Assembly (NCBI RefSeq): GCF_030684895.1 | Contig: NZ_JAUXXP010000084.1 | Span: 62,001 to 126,000 of the forward strand | Direction of reading: 5' to 3' | DNA: 64,000 nucleotides | Origin: Pseudomonas sp. | Lineage (GTDB): Bacteria; Pseudomonadota; Gammaproteobacteria; Pseudomonadales; Pseudomonadaceae | In this document: positions 15,837-25,407 of the stretch, one piece after another | How the letters are laid out: each line of letters begins with the position of its first letter | Position numbering within the stretch: the first letter of the stretch is position 1 | Notes under the pieces: model-generated | Told to the model about the DNA's origin: nothing | Database searches by the model: none | The model's input: only the letters and a program-made list of their open reading frames with translations | Position numbers and translations under genes: made by a program

Positions 15837-16073
15837 CTAGGGCTTGCGAGTTTCCTGCAGCTTGGCCAGCAAGGCTTCGCTTTTTTCCAGCTGCTCGGCC
15901 TCGCTGAGTTGCGGGTTTTCCAACACGCTGTCGAGTTGCGCGATCAGCTCACTCTGCCGGTTGATTCGCTCATCGAGCTTTTCCAGCTTGCGCTGGTTGT
16001 GCCAGCTCCACAGCGCCAGGGCGCAGGCGGCCAGCACCACGGCGGCCAGCACGATCATCGTCAGGGTGTTCAT
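15837..16073 (-). CDS. Small single-helix membrane protein
   Basis: 78 residues. One N-terminal membrane helix (MIVLAAVVLAACALALWSW) is followed by a charged helical tail likely to form a coiled coil (NQRKLEKLDERINRQSELIAQLD). No family was recognised. Its start overlaps the stop of the upstream GNAT gene by four bases (ATGA), so they form one unit. Confidence 0.65.
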   Translation of the reverse strand: MNTLTMIVLAAVVLAACALALWSWHNQRKLEKLDERINRQSELIAQLDSVLENPQLSEAEQLEKSEALLAKLQETRKP

Positions 16074-16564
16074 CGCGGCTCCAGAATTTTGCCCATCAGC
16101 ATGCGCGGCAAAATAACAGCGCCGCGCGTCACCGTCTGTGCCTGTTGCACAGAAAATCCCTGGCCGGCAAAAAACGCCTGGGCCACCAGGCTGGCCTCGG
16201 TATGCAGCTCACGCACACCCGCCGCCCGCAGGCGTTGCTCGGCAGCGGCATACAAGGCGCTGGCGACACCTTGGCGAGCAAAGCCGGGTGCGGTGAATAG
16301 CAGATCGATATGCCCATCCAGGCTATAGCCGATAAAACCGGCTATAGCGCAGCCATCTTCGGCGATAAGTAGCTCAATTGAAGCAAAACGTGTTTGCCAG
16401 GCCTGCAAGTCTGCAACCTCGGGAGACCAGGCCTGCCGCTGCGCCGCGTCGTAGTGCTCGGTGGTCAATTGGCTGACTGAGGCCTGGAACAGCGCGACCA
16501 CGGCTGGCAGATCCTCGGGTTGGTAGGCCCGCAGGTTGAATGTGGCGGGCAGTGGGCTGGTCAT
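16070..16564 (-). CDS. GNAT family N-acetyltransferase
   Basis: 164 residues with a complete GNAT core: NLRAYQPEDLPAVVALFQAS at the N-terminus, IDLLFTAPGFARQGVASALYAAAEQ as the acetyl-CoA motif A (R/Q-x-x-G-x-A), and LVAQAFFAGQGF as motif B. It resembles YafP-like acetyltransferases in layout. The ATG at 16564 has an AGG-type site at suitable distance; the ATG five codons upstream would sit too close to it. The acceptor is unknown. Confidence 0.82.
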   Translation of the reverse strand: MTSPLPATFNLRAYQPEDLPAVVALFQASVSQLTTEHYDAAQRQAWSPEVADLQAWQTRFASIELLIAEDGCAIAGFIGYSLDGHIDLLFTAPGFARQGVASALYAAAEQRLRAAGVRELHTEASLVAQAFFAGQGFSVQQAQTVTRGAVILPRMLMGKILEPR

Positions 16565-16626
16565 CGGGCATACCTGCAATGGGCTGCCCGGCAGGTTAGC
16601 GCTGCCTCTGGGTCAGGTAAATCGCC

Positions 16627-17517
16627 TTAGCGCCAGTTCCAGGCGCTGGCGGCCACCGCATCGTGGGCGTGCAGGCTTTCCGCGTGCACCACGCGCAAGT
16701 GAAAGGCGCTGAAGGCCGCTTGTTCGCGCAATGCGCTGTGCAGGCGGCGGGCGGCGTCTTCGCAGAACATCAGGTTCTGTCCGTTGGCCAGGGCGAATGC
16801 CTGTTCGTCGGCGCGCTTTACCGCCGTCTGCACCGCAGTGCCGAGGGCCTGTTCGGCGGCGTTGATCAACTCCACCAGCGGTAACTGCGTGCTGTCGGCC
16901 TGCAGCCGCACTTGCAGGGTGGCGGTGCTGCGCTGGCTGTGCGGTGTGGCGACGATGCCCTGGGGCGAACTGAGCCAGGCCAGCAGTTGTGCGTGGTCCA
17001 GCGGCCGGCCTGCGAAGTCCTCGATAAAGCGCTGCTGAATCAGCTGGCGCGCCAGTGCGGCGGAGCAGGGGCAGGTCGAGGAATAGGCCACTTCTACCTG
17101 CAGTTCCACGTGAAACCCGCATGAATCCTGGCGTGCACGCACTTCGAAGGGGTAGGCCTTCCATCCGGCGAGGGGGCTGACCAGTGCTGGGCGGCTGAGC
17201 AACACCTCACCGCGCAAGGTGATCGACGCCTGCTGCGACAGGTCCTGATGGCTATCGAGAAACGCGCTCAGCAACTGCTGCAGCGTCACCGGGCTGAGTG
17301 CCTGATGCTCCAACGCATGCAGCGCCAGGTACAGGCGCGACATATGAATGCCGCGGGCATTGCCGTCATCCAGGCTGACCCCGACATCGGCGTGGGCATG
17401 GACGCGCTGCCCGGCCAGGTTGATCGGCAGCGCGATGCCCTGCATGCCAACCCAGTCCAGCGGCTGTGCGTGGACAGGTATTTGCGCGGCTATGTCCGGC
17501 AAGGTCAGTGCGTTCAT
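16627..17517 (-). CDS. folE2: GTP cyclohydrolase I type IB (FolE2)
   Basis: 296 residues, the usual FolE2 length. It converts GTP to 7,8-dihydroneopterin triphosphate at the head of folate synthesis, using metals other than zinc, unlike FolE. Visible signatures are the N-terminal DWVGMQGIALPI, the catalytic-cysteine region YSSTCPCSAALARQL (about residue 150), TPHSQRSTATLQV and the C-terminal NLMFCEDAARRL. It diverges from dksA2 across a Zur-box-like palindrome, so expression under zinc starvation is expected, as shown for homologous pseudomonad loci. Confidence 0.93.
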   Translation of the reverse strand: MNALTLPDIAAQIPVHAQPLDWVGMQGIALPINLAGQRVHAHADVGVSLDDGNARGIHMSRLYLALHALEHQALSPVTLQQLLSAFLDSHQDLSQQASITLRGEVLLSRPALVSPLAGWKAYPFEVRARQDSCGFHVELQVEVAYSSTCPCSAALARQLIQQRFIEDFAGRPLDHAQLLAWLSSPQGIVATPHSQRSTATLQVRLQADSTQLPLVELINAAEQALGTAVQTAVKRADEQAFALANGQNLMFCEDAARRLHSALREQAAFSAFHLRVVHAESLHAHDAVAASAWNWR

Positions 17518-17546
17518 CAGAAATCTGCCGCTTGGTGATGGATTTA

Positions 17547-17566
17547 AATGTTATGTTATAACAAGT
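17547..17566. promoter_or_regulatory. Zur-box-like operator between folE2 and dksA2
   Basis: AATGTTATGTTATAACAAGT contains GTTATGTTATAAC, close to the GTTATAnnATAAC Zur palindrome of gammaproteobacteria. It lies 30 bases upstream of the folE2 start and 25 upstream of dksA2, so one site can serve both directions. The genes it flanks are classical Zur targets. Confidence 0.75.
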
Positions 17567-17590
17567 AAATGACAAAGCCAGCGAATCCTG

Positions 17591-18019
17591 ATGATGACTG
17601 AAACGCCGCTCACCCACGCCGAGCTGCTCGCCCAGCCGGCGGATGACTATATGAACGCCGCGCAGCAGCAGTTCTTCCGCGCGCTGTTGCTCAACCAGCG
17701 CGATGAACTGCAAACGCGCATTGCCGAAGAGTTCGAAGGCCTGCGCGAGCGCGAAACCAGCAGCGACCCCGCCGACATCGGCAGCGCCGAAGAGCAGCGC
17801 CAATGGCAGCTGCGCCTGCTGGAGCGGGAAAAGAAGCTGCTCGACAAGATCGACGAAGCCCTCGACCGCCTGGCCCGTGGCGAATACGGCTGGTGCATCG
17901 AGACCGGCGAACCCATCGGCCTTAAGCGCCTGTTGCTGCGGCCCACCGCAAGCCTGTGCATCGAAGCCAAAGAGCGCCAAGAACAACGTGAAAAGCATCT
18001 GCGCCACGCAGAATTCTGA
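17591..18019 (+). CDS. dksA2: DksA paralogue lacking the zinc-finger cysteines (DksA2)
   Basis: 142 residues with the DksA layout: an N-terminal helix, a coiled-coil hairpin whose tip reads SSDPADIGSAEE, then the C-terminal finger. In the finger, WCIETGEPIG and RPTASLCIEAKERQE keep only one cysteine on each side (C-x2-T and T-x3-C). The four-Cys zinc site is thus lost, as in P. aeruginosa DksA2, which replaces DksA when zinc is scarce. It binds RNA polymerase through the secondary channel and works with ppGpp. It is followed by the COG0523 GTPase. Confidence 0.92.
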   Translation: MMTETPLTHAELLAQPADDYMNAAQQQFFRALLLNQRDELQTRIAEEFEGLRERETSSDPADIGSAEEQRQWQLRLLEREKKLLDKIDEALDRLARGEYGWCIETGEPIGLKRLLLRPTASLCIEAKERQEQREKHLRHAEF

Positions 18020-18033
18020 TGGAGCCTGCAACC

Positions 18034-19238
<1,205 letters not shown>

Positions 19239-19239
<1 letters not shown>

Positions 19240-19883
19240 TGCTGGCGCCTGTGCTGCGTCAGCCATTGCAGCAGGTCAGCAGCGAGCAGATTGCTGTATT
19301 CGGCGAGGTGCTGCGTGATGAGGTCAATCTGGCTGTCTGGCAACGGCAGTTGCCGGCGCAGATCAGCGATTTCGCCAACGCCCTGTTAGCTCAGGGCGAG
19401 CCGCTGGGCCAGTCCATGGTGCTTGAATTGGCCAGTTCGGAGAGCGAGGCGAACCTCAGTGGCCTGGTCGATGGCTACAGCGATCTGCCGGGCCAGGCGG
19501 CCTTTTTGCAGGATGCCAGCTGGCTGGTCAGCGCGTTTGCTTGCCTGTTCGACGCCAAACGCATCGGCCTGCGCCTACGTATTCTCGACAAGGCCATGTG
19601 CCCGCGTTTTCACGTTGATCATGTGCCGGTACGGCTGATTACCAGCTACGCCGGGGTCGGTAGTGAGTGGCTGGAAGAAGGCGTGATGGCGCGCCGCCGC
19701 TTGGGCGACCCTGGCGCTGAGCCGAGCGATCCGGCCCTGATCCAGCGCGCCGAGACCGGCCATGTGCTGCTGGCCAAGGGTGAGAAATGGATAGGCAACG
19801 AGGGCGGCGGGCTGATTCACCGCTCGCCGCAACCGCCGGCCGGCGAGCGGCGATTGCTCTTGACCCTGGATTGGCTGGCTTAA
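19239..19883 (+). CDS. DUF1826 domain protein
   Basis: 214 residues. The conserved DUF1826 core is CPRFHVDHVPVRLITSYAG (about residues 122-140), with a clustered Cys/His set that looks metal-binding, and later RAETGHVLLAKGEKW and LIHRSPQPP. The family commonly sits beside COG0523 GTPases in zinc-regulated operons, so a part in zinc homeostasis is likely; the reaction is unknown. It is translationally coupled to the GTPase (TGATG). Confidence 0.85.
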
Positions 19884-19891
19884 ATTTCAGG

Positions 19892-19920
19892 CAAAAAATA
19901 GGCTGCGGGAAAGCAGCCTT
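19892..19920 (-). terminator. Probable terminator, minus strand
   Basis: Hairpin AGGCTGC / GCAGCCT read on the minus strand is followed by ATTTTTTG. It would stop transcription coming from the minus-strand gene at 20222-20575, and its stem could also serve the zinc operon. Confidence 0.55.
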
Positions 19921-20067
19921 AAGCACCAGAAAGGCACACCGGCGCGTGACCCGGCATGCAGGGGTGAGGTACCCAAGGCCACTAGAACATAGACAGTGTG
20001 ACGCTTTGATGACGGTGCTTGTACGGCATAGGTGTCGTGTCGAGACACTCATAATTTGTCGTTTTCC

Positions 20068-20150
20068 GTGGGAGGGGCTTTAGCCGCGACTTATTCTGGT
20101 GGCGCTAAAAACGTCGCGGCTAAAGCGGAACGCCGCCCGGCCCCTCCCAC
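20068..20150. repeat. REP pair, TGTGGGAGGGG family
   Basis: Inverted arms GTGGGAGGGGCTTTAGCCGCGA and TCGCGGCTAAAGC...CCCCTCCCAC; the right arm carries a ~12-base insertion (GGAACGCCGCCCGG). Confidence 0.72.
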
Positions 20151-20221
20151 ATAGTCTGGCGTTGCACCGACAAAGTGGTATGAGCACTGCATATTGCCTG
20201 CGCCGGAGTTTTAACAGCCGG

Positions 20222-20575
20222 CTAGCGCGCCATCCATACGCCCTTGCTCTGCTTCTCGCAGAAGGGCTTGAGGTAGGTGGCGTCGCTGGCCACGCCGTAA
20301 TAGTGCACATCCTGCTTATAGGGCGTGCCGCCCACCGTGGAGTTGCGGCATACGCCAAACGAGCCCATCGGGCACTGCTCGACAAACTCCACCTCGACCT
20401 TCTGCCCCTGCAACTGCGGCTGGCAAAAGCCGGTGCGGAACAGGTTGGGCGGGATGCTGCGGTTCTGCTGGCAGACCTTCACATCCAGGCGCTCGGCCTG
20501 GCTATGCACCACACAGGCTTCACCCCAGGCCAGGCCGGACAGTGTAAACAGGCTCAGCAACAGAAAAACACGCAT
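20222..20575 (-). CDS. Secreted cysteine-rich hypothetical protein
   Basis: 117 residues with a signal peptide (MRVFLLLSLFTLSGLAWG) and six cysteines in the mature part (EACVVH, VKVCQQN, TGFCQPQ, EQCPMG, GVCRNS, PFCEKQ), suggesting three disulphides in the periplasm. I do not recognise the family. Upstream, GGGGGA supports the chosen ATG over longer readings. It is divergent from the second COG0523 gene. Confidence 0.68.
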   Translation of the reverse strand: MRVFLLLSLFTLSGLAWGEACVVHSQAERLDVKVCQQNRSIPPNLFRTGFCQPQLQGQKVEVEFVEQCPMGSFGVCRNSTVGGTPYKQDVHYYGVASDATYLKPFCEKQSKGVWMAR

Positions 20576-20682
20576 CGACCGATCCCCCAAAAAATATGCC
20601 GGCGACTCTAGCACGCAGCTTTTATTCAGTCTGCGCCCTGCTTGGGCTTCTCGCCCCGCAGACAAACCCGCACCATAGGCCC

Positions 20683-21648
20683 ATGCTGAAAAATATCCCC
20701 ACCTATGTGATCGCCGGGCCGCTCGGTGCCGGCAAGACCAGCCTGATCCGTAATCTGCTGGCGCAACGTCCGGCCACTGAACGCTGGGCCGTGTTGATCA
20801 ATGAATTCGGCCTGATCGGCCTGGATGCCGCGCTGCTGACCACGGACGACAACGGCGTTGCCCTGGGCGAGGTGGCAGGCGGTTGCCTGTGCTGCATTAA
20901 CGGCGTGCCGTTCCAGGTCGGCCTAGGTCGCCTGCTGCGCAAGGCCAAACCGGATCGCCTGCTGATCGAACCCTCCGGCCTCGGCCACCCCCTGCAACTG
21001 CTGGAGCAGCTGGGCGCTGCGCCCTGGGCCGGCGTGCTGGCGGTGCAGGCACCGCTGCTGGTGCTGGATGCTCAGGCCCTGGCGGCGGGTGACGCGTTGC
21101 CGGAGAGCCAGCAGGCGACGCTTGGCCGCGCCGGCTTGTTGCTACTGAACAAGGCCGAAGGGCTGGATGATGCGAGCAAGGCGCGCATCCAGGCGCAGCT
21201 GCCGCCGCGACCGATCTACTGGACCAGCCAGGGTGCATTGCCGCTCGCAGAGCTGCCCGGCTTTAGTGCCCAGGCCGATAGCGGCGGCACGCTGGCTAAT
21301 CTGCCCACCGGCAGCGCGCCACTGCCACAACTGTGGCGCAACCCGAATGAGCCTATCTGCCAGGTGCAACAGCAGGCAGAAGGCTGGAGCATCGGCTGGC
21401 GCTGGCACCCCAGTCAGCAGTTCGAACTGATGCGCGTACAGCAGTGGCTGAGCGGTCTGCCCTGGCGCCGCGCCAAGCTGGTGCTGCACAGCAACGCCGG
21501 CTGGCTGTCCGCCAACGCCCTGAACGCTGAGGCCCTGCACTGGCAAAACAGCGAATGGCGCACGGACTCGCGGCTGGAGCTGATTTTTAGCGAGGCGCAG
21601 GACATCGCCGCTCTGCAAGCGGAGTTCGCCCTGTGCCGATTAGCCTGA
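20683..21648 (+). CDS. Second COG0523/CobW-like GTPase
   Basis: 321 residues. Walker A is GPLGAGKTS, the CxCC metal motif is in GGCLCCINGVPFQ, the switch II region is LLIEPSGLGHP, and LLLNKAEGLDD gives the NKxD-type base specificity. It is shorter than the zinc-linked paralogue at 18034-19239 and its C-terminal domain is diverged. No Zur-like box is seen upstream, so its metal and client may differ. The ATG at 20683 gives the standard N-terminus LKNIPTYVIAGPLGAG. Confidence 0.83.
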   Translation: MLKNIPTYVIAGPLGAGKTSLIRNLLAQRPATERWAVLINEFGLIGLDAALLTTDDNGVALGEVAGGCLCCINGVPFQVGLGRLLRKAKPDRLLIEPSGLGHPLQLLEQLGAAPWAGVLAVQAPLLVLDAQALAAGDALPESQQATLGRAGLLLLNKAEGLDDASKARIQAQLPPRPIYWTSQGALPLAELPGFSAQADSGGTLANLPTGSAPLPQLWRNPNEPICQVQQQAEGWSIGWRWHPSQQFELMRVQQWLSGLPWRRAKLVLHSNAGWLSANALNAEALHWQNSEWRTDSRLELIFSEAQDIAALQAEFALCRLA

Positions 21649-21705
21649 GGCGAACGGCCTCCGGGTGTTGATAAACTGCGGCTACTTTTCTCTGGATCAC
21701 GTTCT

Positions 21706-22584
21706 ATGCAATTGCTTCCCTGGTCCCACGACAGCAGCGCCGGTTTCACCTTGCGTGGCTGGTATACGCCGCCTACGGGCAAACCTGTGCTGCATTTTCT
21801 GCATGGCAACGGTTATTGCGGGCGGGTGTATACGCCGATGCTGGCGCTGTTGGCCGAGGATTTCGACCTGTGGCTGTGCGATGTGCAGGGCCATGGCGAG
21901 AGTGATCACGGCGGGCGCTTCCATGGTTGGAACCGCAGCGCCGAGCTGGCGCTGGAGGCGTTTGTCGCTGGCCGTGGGCGCTTTGCCGAGGCGCCGGTGT
22001 TTGCCCTGGGCCATAGCTTTGGCGGGGTGTTGACCAGCCTGATGCTGGCCCAGCAGCCGCAGTTGTTTCAGCGCGCGGTGTTGCTCGATCCGGTGCTGTT
22101 CAGCCCGGCGATGATCGGCGTCATGGCGCTGTCCGATGTAGTCGGTTTAAGTCGGCGCACCACTCTGGCCAGCAAGGCGCTCAAGCGTCGCAGCAGCTGG
22201 CCGGATCGCGCCGCCGCCCACGCGGCACTGCATGGCCGTGGGATGTTCCGCGGTTGGACCGAAGAAGCCTTTGCCGCCTATATCCAGCACGCGCTAAAAG
22301 ACAGCGACAAGGGCGCCGAGCTGCGCTGCCGGCCGAGTCGCGAAGCCGATATCTTCAGCTCCATGCCCAAGCGCCTATGGCCGTCGCTGGCCAAGGTGAC
22401 AACGCCGACCCAGGTGCTTTACGGCCAGCGCAGTTACCCTTTTGTCGCCAAGTCGGTGGCGCGCTGGTGCGCCAGCAATGCCCAGGTCAGCGCCCATGTG
22501 GTACCAGGCGGGCACTGTTTTATGCAGGAGCAGCCGGCCGACAGCGCCGCGCGGGTTGCGCACTTTCTGTTGCAGCGCGATTAA
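21706..22584 (+). CDS. Alpha/beta hydrolase
   Basis: 292 residues, cytosolic. The oxyanion segment is HFLHGNGYCG, the nucleophile elbow is GHSFGG (Ser, about residue 107), and GGHCFMQEQP near the C-terminus supplies the catalytic His; the acid is probably in the strand VTTPTQVLYG or after it. A cap region lies between. The substrate cannot be told. It is followed after five bases by a small hypothetical gene, likely in the same operon. Confidence 0.87.
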   Translation: MQLLPWSHDSSAGFTLRGWYTPPTGKPVLHFLHGNGYCGRVYTPMLALLAEDFDLWLCDVQGHGESDHGGRFHGWNRSAELALEAFVAGRGRFAEAPVFALGHSFGGVLTSLMLAQQPQLFQRAVLLDPVLFSPAMIGVMALSDVVGLSRRTTLASKALKRRSSWPDRAAAHAALHGRGMFRGWTEEAFAAYIQHALKDSDKGAELRCRPSREADIFSSMPKRLWPSLAKVTTPTQVLYGQRSYPFVAKSVARWCASNAQVSAHVVPGGHCFMQEQPADSAARVAHFLLQRD

Positions 22585-22589
22585 GCCCG

Positions 22590-22949
22590 ATGAGCTGCCG
22601 TGAGGATGTCTGGCTGGCGCTCTCCGAGTTGTGGCTGGACACTGAGCTGGACCAGGCGGCGCTCCGGCATATCGCCACGCGGCTGCACGCCAGTGGGCTG
22701 AGCCTGGATGAGTTGCAGCAGATCTACGGCTACGAGGTGGCGCCGCAGGTCTGGCTTAACCACTGGACGGCCGCCGGAGTGTGGGACGGTTTCGAGCCGC
22801 AATGGCTGTTTGCCGGTTGCCGACGCAATCAGTTGGCTGGGCGCTGGCACCGGCTGAAATGCCGTCTGCTGCGCCGGCCTATGACCTACGGCTGCCGCGC
22901 CGAATGGCAGCAAGTCCTGGCGTTGCTGGCTGAGCCAGACGTCGACTAG
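22590..22949 (+). CDS. Conserved hypothetical protein (DUF7079-like)
   Basis: 119 residues, all helical by appearance, starting SCREDVWLALSELWLDTELD and continuing HIATRLHASGLSLDELQQIYGYEVAP. The phrases LSELWLDTELD and SLDELQQIYGYEVAP resemble the DUF7079 group, but I could not verify this. It starts five bases after the hydrolase stop, with the GCCCGA context as a weak ribosome site. Confidence 0.62.
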   Translation: MSCREDVWLALSELWLDTELDQAALRHIATRLHASGLSLDELQQIYGYEVAPQVWLNHWTAAGVWDGFEPQWLFAGCRRNQLAGRWHRLKCRLLRRPMTYGCRAEWQQVLALLAEPDVD

Positions 22950-22955
22950 TCGGCC

Positions 22956-23357
22956 TTAATGCTGCGTGCTGTTATCCGAATCCTGACGCTGACTGCGCCA
23001 CTGCTGCATTTCGATCACCTGAGCGCTGGGCGCCGGCGGCTCGCGAAAGGGATGCGGGGCCAGCTCGATCCGCCCCAGCTGTTTGCCAAACAGGGTGATG
23101 CTGCCGATATGCCGCTGCTCGCCGGTAACCGTGAACTCGAAGCCATACACCCGCGCCAGGCGCTTGCGCCCGCGCGCATCGGGCAACAGGGCGAGCCGAC
23201 GCAGGGCGACATTTTCATCCAGCAACTCGATATCGGATTTGGCGCAGTGCTGTTTCACCAACCCCAATGCGTGTTCACGCAGACCATGGGCATGCCACAG
23301 CCAGGCGCAGGCGGTGGCGAACAGCATCAGCAGAAAAACATCGAAGAGGTCGATCAT
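22956..23357 (-). CDS. DUF3301 domain protein
   Basis: 133 residues. One N-terminal membrane helix (FDVFLLMLFATACAWLWHA) precedes the DUF3301 signatures HCAKSDIELLDENVALRRL and VYGFEFTVTGEQRHIGSI. These proteins are common in gammaproteobacteria, anchored in the inner membrane and of unknown function. It is convergent with the hypothetical gene upstream and divergent from the zf-TFIIB gene. Confidence 0.85.
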   Translation of the reverse strand: MIDLFDVFLLMLFATACAWLWHAHGLREHALGLVKQHCAKSDIELLDENVALRRLALLPDARGRKRLARVYGFEFTVTGEQRHIGSITLFGKQLGRIELAPHPFREPPAPSAQVIEMQQWRSQRQDSDNSTQH

Positions 23358-23477
23358 GGCGGCTCCGGCGGCAGAGTGCAGAGCTTAACCGATTGCTGCA
23401 CAGTTCTTGGCGCTGGGCTTGTCGCCGTTAAGCAGTTGCTTTAGCGTCCGCGCACTCCAACCCGAAAAGGAATTCCC

Positions 23478-24011
23478 ATGCAGTGTCCTGCCTGTCGTAC
23501 CACCCCGTTGCAACCCACCAAGCTGGATGACGGCCTGCTGGCCCACGGCTGCCCACAGTGTTCTGGCGCCTTGGTGGCCCTGCTGTATTACCGCGACTGG
23601 GCTGAGCGTCAGCCGCAGAATGATGAGCCGCAGACGCAGGTTGCCGCTGAGGCCGCCAGCGAAAGCCAGCAGGCGCTGAGCTGCCCCAAATGTGCCAAGC
23701 TGATGAGTAAATTCCAGATCAGCGGCACCCACAGCAACCGCCTGGATCTGTGCAGTAGTTGTGATGAAGCCTGGCTGGATAACGGCGAGTGGCAGCTGCT
23801 CAAGGCGCTGGAACTCAGTCACAAGATGCCGAGCATTTTCACCGAGGCCTGGCAGCGCAAGGTCCGCCAGCAAGCCTCCGAGGAAGCACGCCGGCAACGT
23901 TTCACCCGCCTGGTCGGCGATGAAGCCATTGTCCGCGCGGACGACATTCGCAGCTGGTTGAAAGACCACCCGCAGCGGCGTGAGCTGTTGTTCTATATCG
24001 GTCACGAGTGA
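23478..24011 (+). CDS. zf-TFIIB domain protein
   Basis: 177 residues with two zinc ribbons. The first is CPAC at residues 3-6 with CPQC about 20 later. The second is CPKC near residue 70 with CSSC about 27 later, followed by the TFIIB-type DEAWLDNGEWQLL. A basic helical tail (RKVRQQASEEARRQR) ends the protein. The zinc ligands are complete. Function is unknown. An AAGGAA site precedes the ATG. Confidence 0.83.
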   Translation: MQCPACRTTPLQPTKLDDGLLAHGCPQCSGALVALLYYRDWAERQPQNDEPQTQVAAEAASESQQALSCPKCAKLMSKFQISGTHSNRLDLCSSCDEAWLDNGEWQLLKALELSHKMPSIFTEAWQRKVRQQASEEARRQRFTRLVGDEAIVRADDIRSWLKDHPQRRELLFYIGHE

Positions 24012-24074
24012 CCATTATTCCCCTCTAGCGGTACGCTTTGGCCTGGGGGTTGGTGTTGCAGTGGCTCTACCTGC

Positions 24075-24560
24075 TCAGTTCTTTTCTTCGTTCAGCGCCT
24101 GGTAGCGCTGCTGCAGTTCGTGGCGGATCTGCCGGCGTTGCAGGGCCTGGCGCTGGCGGCGTTCGGCGTCGGCAGTGCTTGGCTCCAGCGCGGGAATGGG
24201 TGCGGGTTTGCCCTGTTCATCGACCGCGACCATGGTGAAGAAGCAGCTGTTGGTGTGGCGTACCGAGCGCTCGCGGATGTTTTCCGTGATGACCTTGATG
24301 CCGACTTCCATTGAGGTGCGCCCGGAGTAGTTGACCGAGGCGAGGAAGGTCACCAGTTCGCCGACATGGATCGGTTCGCGGAAGATCACCTGATCCACCG
24401 AGAGGGTCACCACATAGCAGCCGGCATAGCGGCTGGCGCAGGCGTAGGCGACTTCGTCGAGGTATTTGAGCAGGGTGCCGCCGTGGACATTGCCGGAGAA
24501 GTTGGCCATGTCCGGGGTCATCAGTACGGTCATCGTCAGCTGGGCGTTTCCGGGTTCCAT
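24075..24560 (-). CDS. Acyl-CoA thioesterase (YciA-like hotdog fold)
   Basis: 161 residues. The hotdog core begins MTVLMTPDMANFSGNVHGGT, with the catalytic Asp/Asn region GGTLLKYLDEVAYACASRY, and continues VTLSVDQVIFREPIHVGELV. It should hydrolyse acyl-CoA thioesters in the cytosol; chain-length preference is not visible. A helical, charged tail (AERRQRQALQRRQIRHELQQ) extends beyond the usual YciA length of ~130 residues, like the longer cytosolic acyl-CoA hydrolases. Confidence 0.87.
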   Translation of the reverse strand: MEPGNAQLTMTVLMTPDMANFSGNVHGGTLLKYLDEVAYACASRYAGCYVVTLSVDQVIFREPIHVGELVTFLASVNYSGRTSMEVGIKVITENIRERSVRHTNSCFFTMVAVDEQGKPAPIPALEPSTADAERRQRQALQRRQIRHELQQRYQALNEEKN

Positions 24561-24620
24561 AACAGGCTCTGTGCAGGGATTTGCCCAACGATAGCAGCTG
24601 ACGCGTGCCGTTGGCTGCGT

Positions 24621-25352
24621 TTAAGGCAGGTTGAACTGCTGGCGCAGCTGGCTTAACTGCGCGGCGTCCTCAAGCAGAAAGCGATCAAAGCGCTTGATCA
24701 GGTCGGGGTGTTGGTAGCTGCTCAGGTGAAAGCGGGTGGTGATTTGCGGCAGTTGCGGGTCGAGTTGCACGAGCGCGGCGTCGAGGCCCAGTTGGCTTAA
24801 CTGGTGCTGCACCACCTGCGGGTTGGCGTAGATGGCGTCGAGGCGGTTGCGCTCAAGCATGCGGAGCATGCTCTGAATATCCTGCACTTCCACCAGCTCG
24901 ACGCCGCCCTTGGCCAGGACGGATTGCCACGCCTCGGCGGTAAAGCCACGAACGATACCCAGGTGTTTAACCGCAGCCAGGCCCTGGCCGAGTCGCTCAG
25001 AGCGCACCAGGGTGGCGTCGACAATCTGTACCACCGGCTGGCTGTAATACAGGGTCTGGCCATCGCGGGCTTCGCGCGCCCAGGCCGGGTTGTCGGGGAA
25101 CAGCAGGTCGAGGTTCTGCCCGCTGAGCATATTGCGGTACAGGCGGTTGACCGGTTGCGGGCGCAGCTCCAGCTCAAGCCCTTCGCGTTTGGCAAAGGCC
25201 TGCAGCAGGGCGATGCAGTAGCCATCGAAGCCCTGACCTTCTACCGCGCTGTAATAGGGGTAGTAGTCGTGATTCTCCAGGCCCACGCGCAACGGTTCGG
25301 CCGTTGCGAGTGCGCTGTACAGCCAGCAGGCCAGGATAATGCAGAGGCGCAT
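24621..25352 (-). CDS. Periplasmic solute-binding protein (amino-acid type)
   Basis: 243 residues with a signal peptide (MRLCIILACWLYSALATA). The mature start EPLRVGLENHDYYPYYS and FDGYCIALLQAFAKREGLEL are typical of SBP_bac_3. It is a paralogue of the protein at 2864-3610, sharing layout through VVQHQL and the C-terminal FDRFLLEDAAQ. GGAG six bases before the ATG fixes the start. No ABC components adjoin it. It lies next to the glutamine-synthetase-like gene, so an amine or amino-acid ligand is possible. Confidence 0.82.
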   Translation of the reverse strand: MRLCIILACWLYSALATAEPLRVGLENHDYYPYYSAVEGQGFDGYCIALLQAFAKREGLELELRPQPVNRLYRNMLSGQNLDLLFPDNPAWAREARDGQTLYYSQPVVQIVDATLVRSERLGQGLAAVKHLGIVRGFTAEAWQSVLAKGGVELVEVQDIQSMLRMLERNRLDAIYANPQVVQHQLSQLGLDAALVQLDPQLPQITTRFHLSSYQHPDLIKRFDRFLLEDAAQLSQLRQQFNLP

Positions 25353-25407
25353 GGGCCACTCCAGGGTGCGCAAATTTCGTACAGCTTAGTCGCTACACAA
25401 GGCACCG

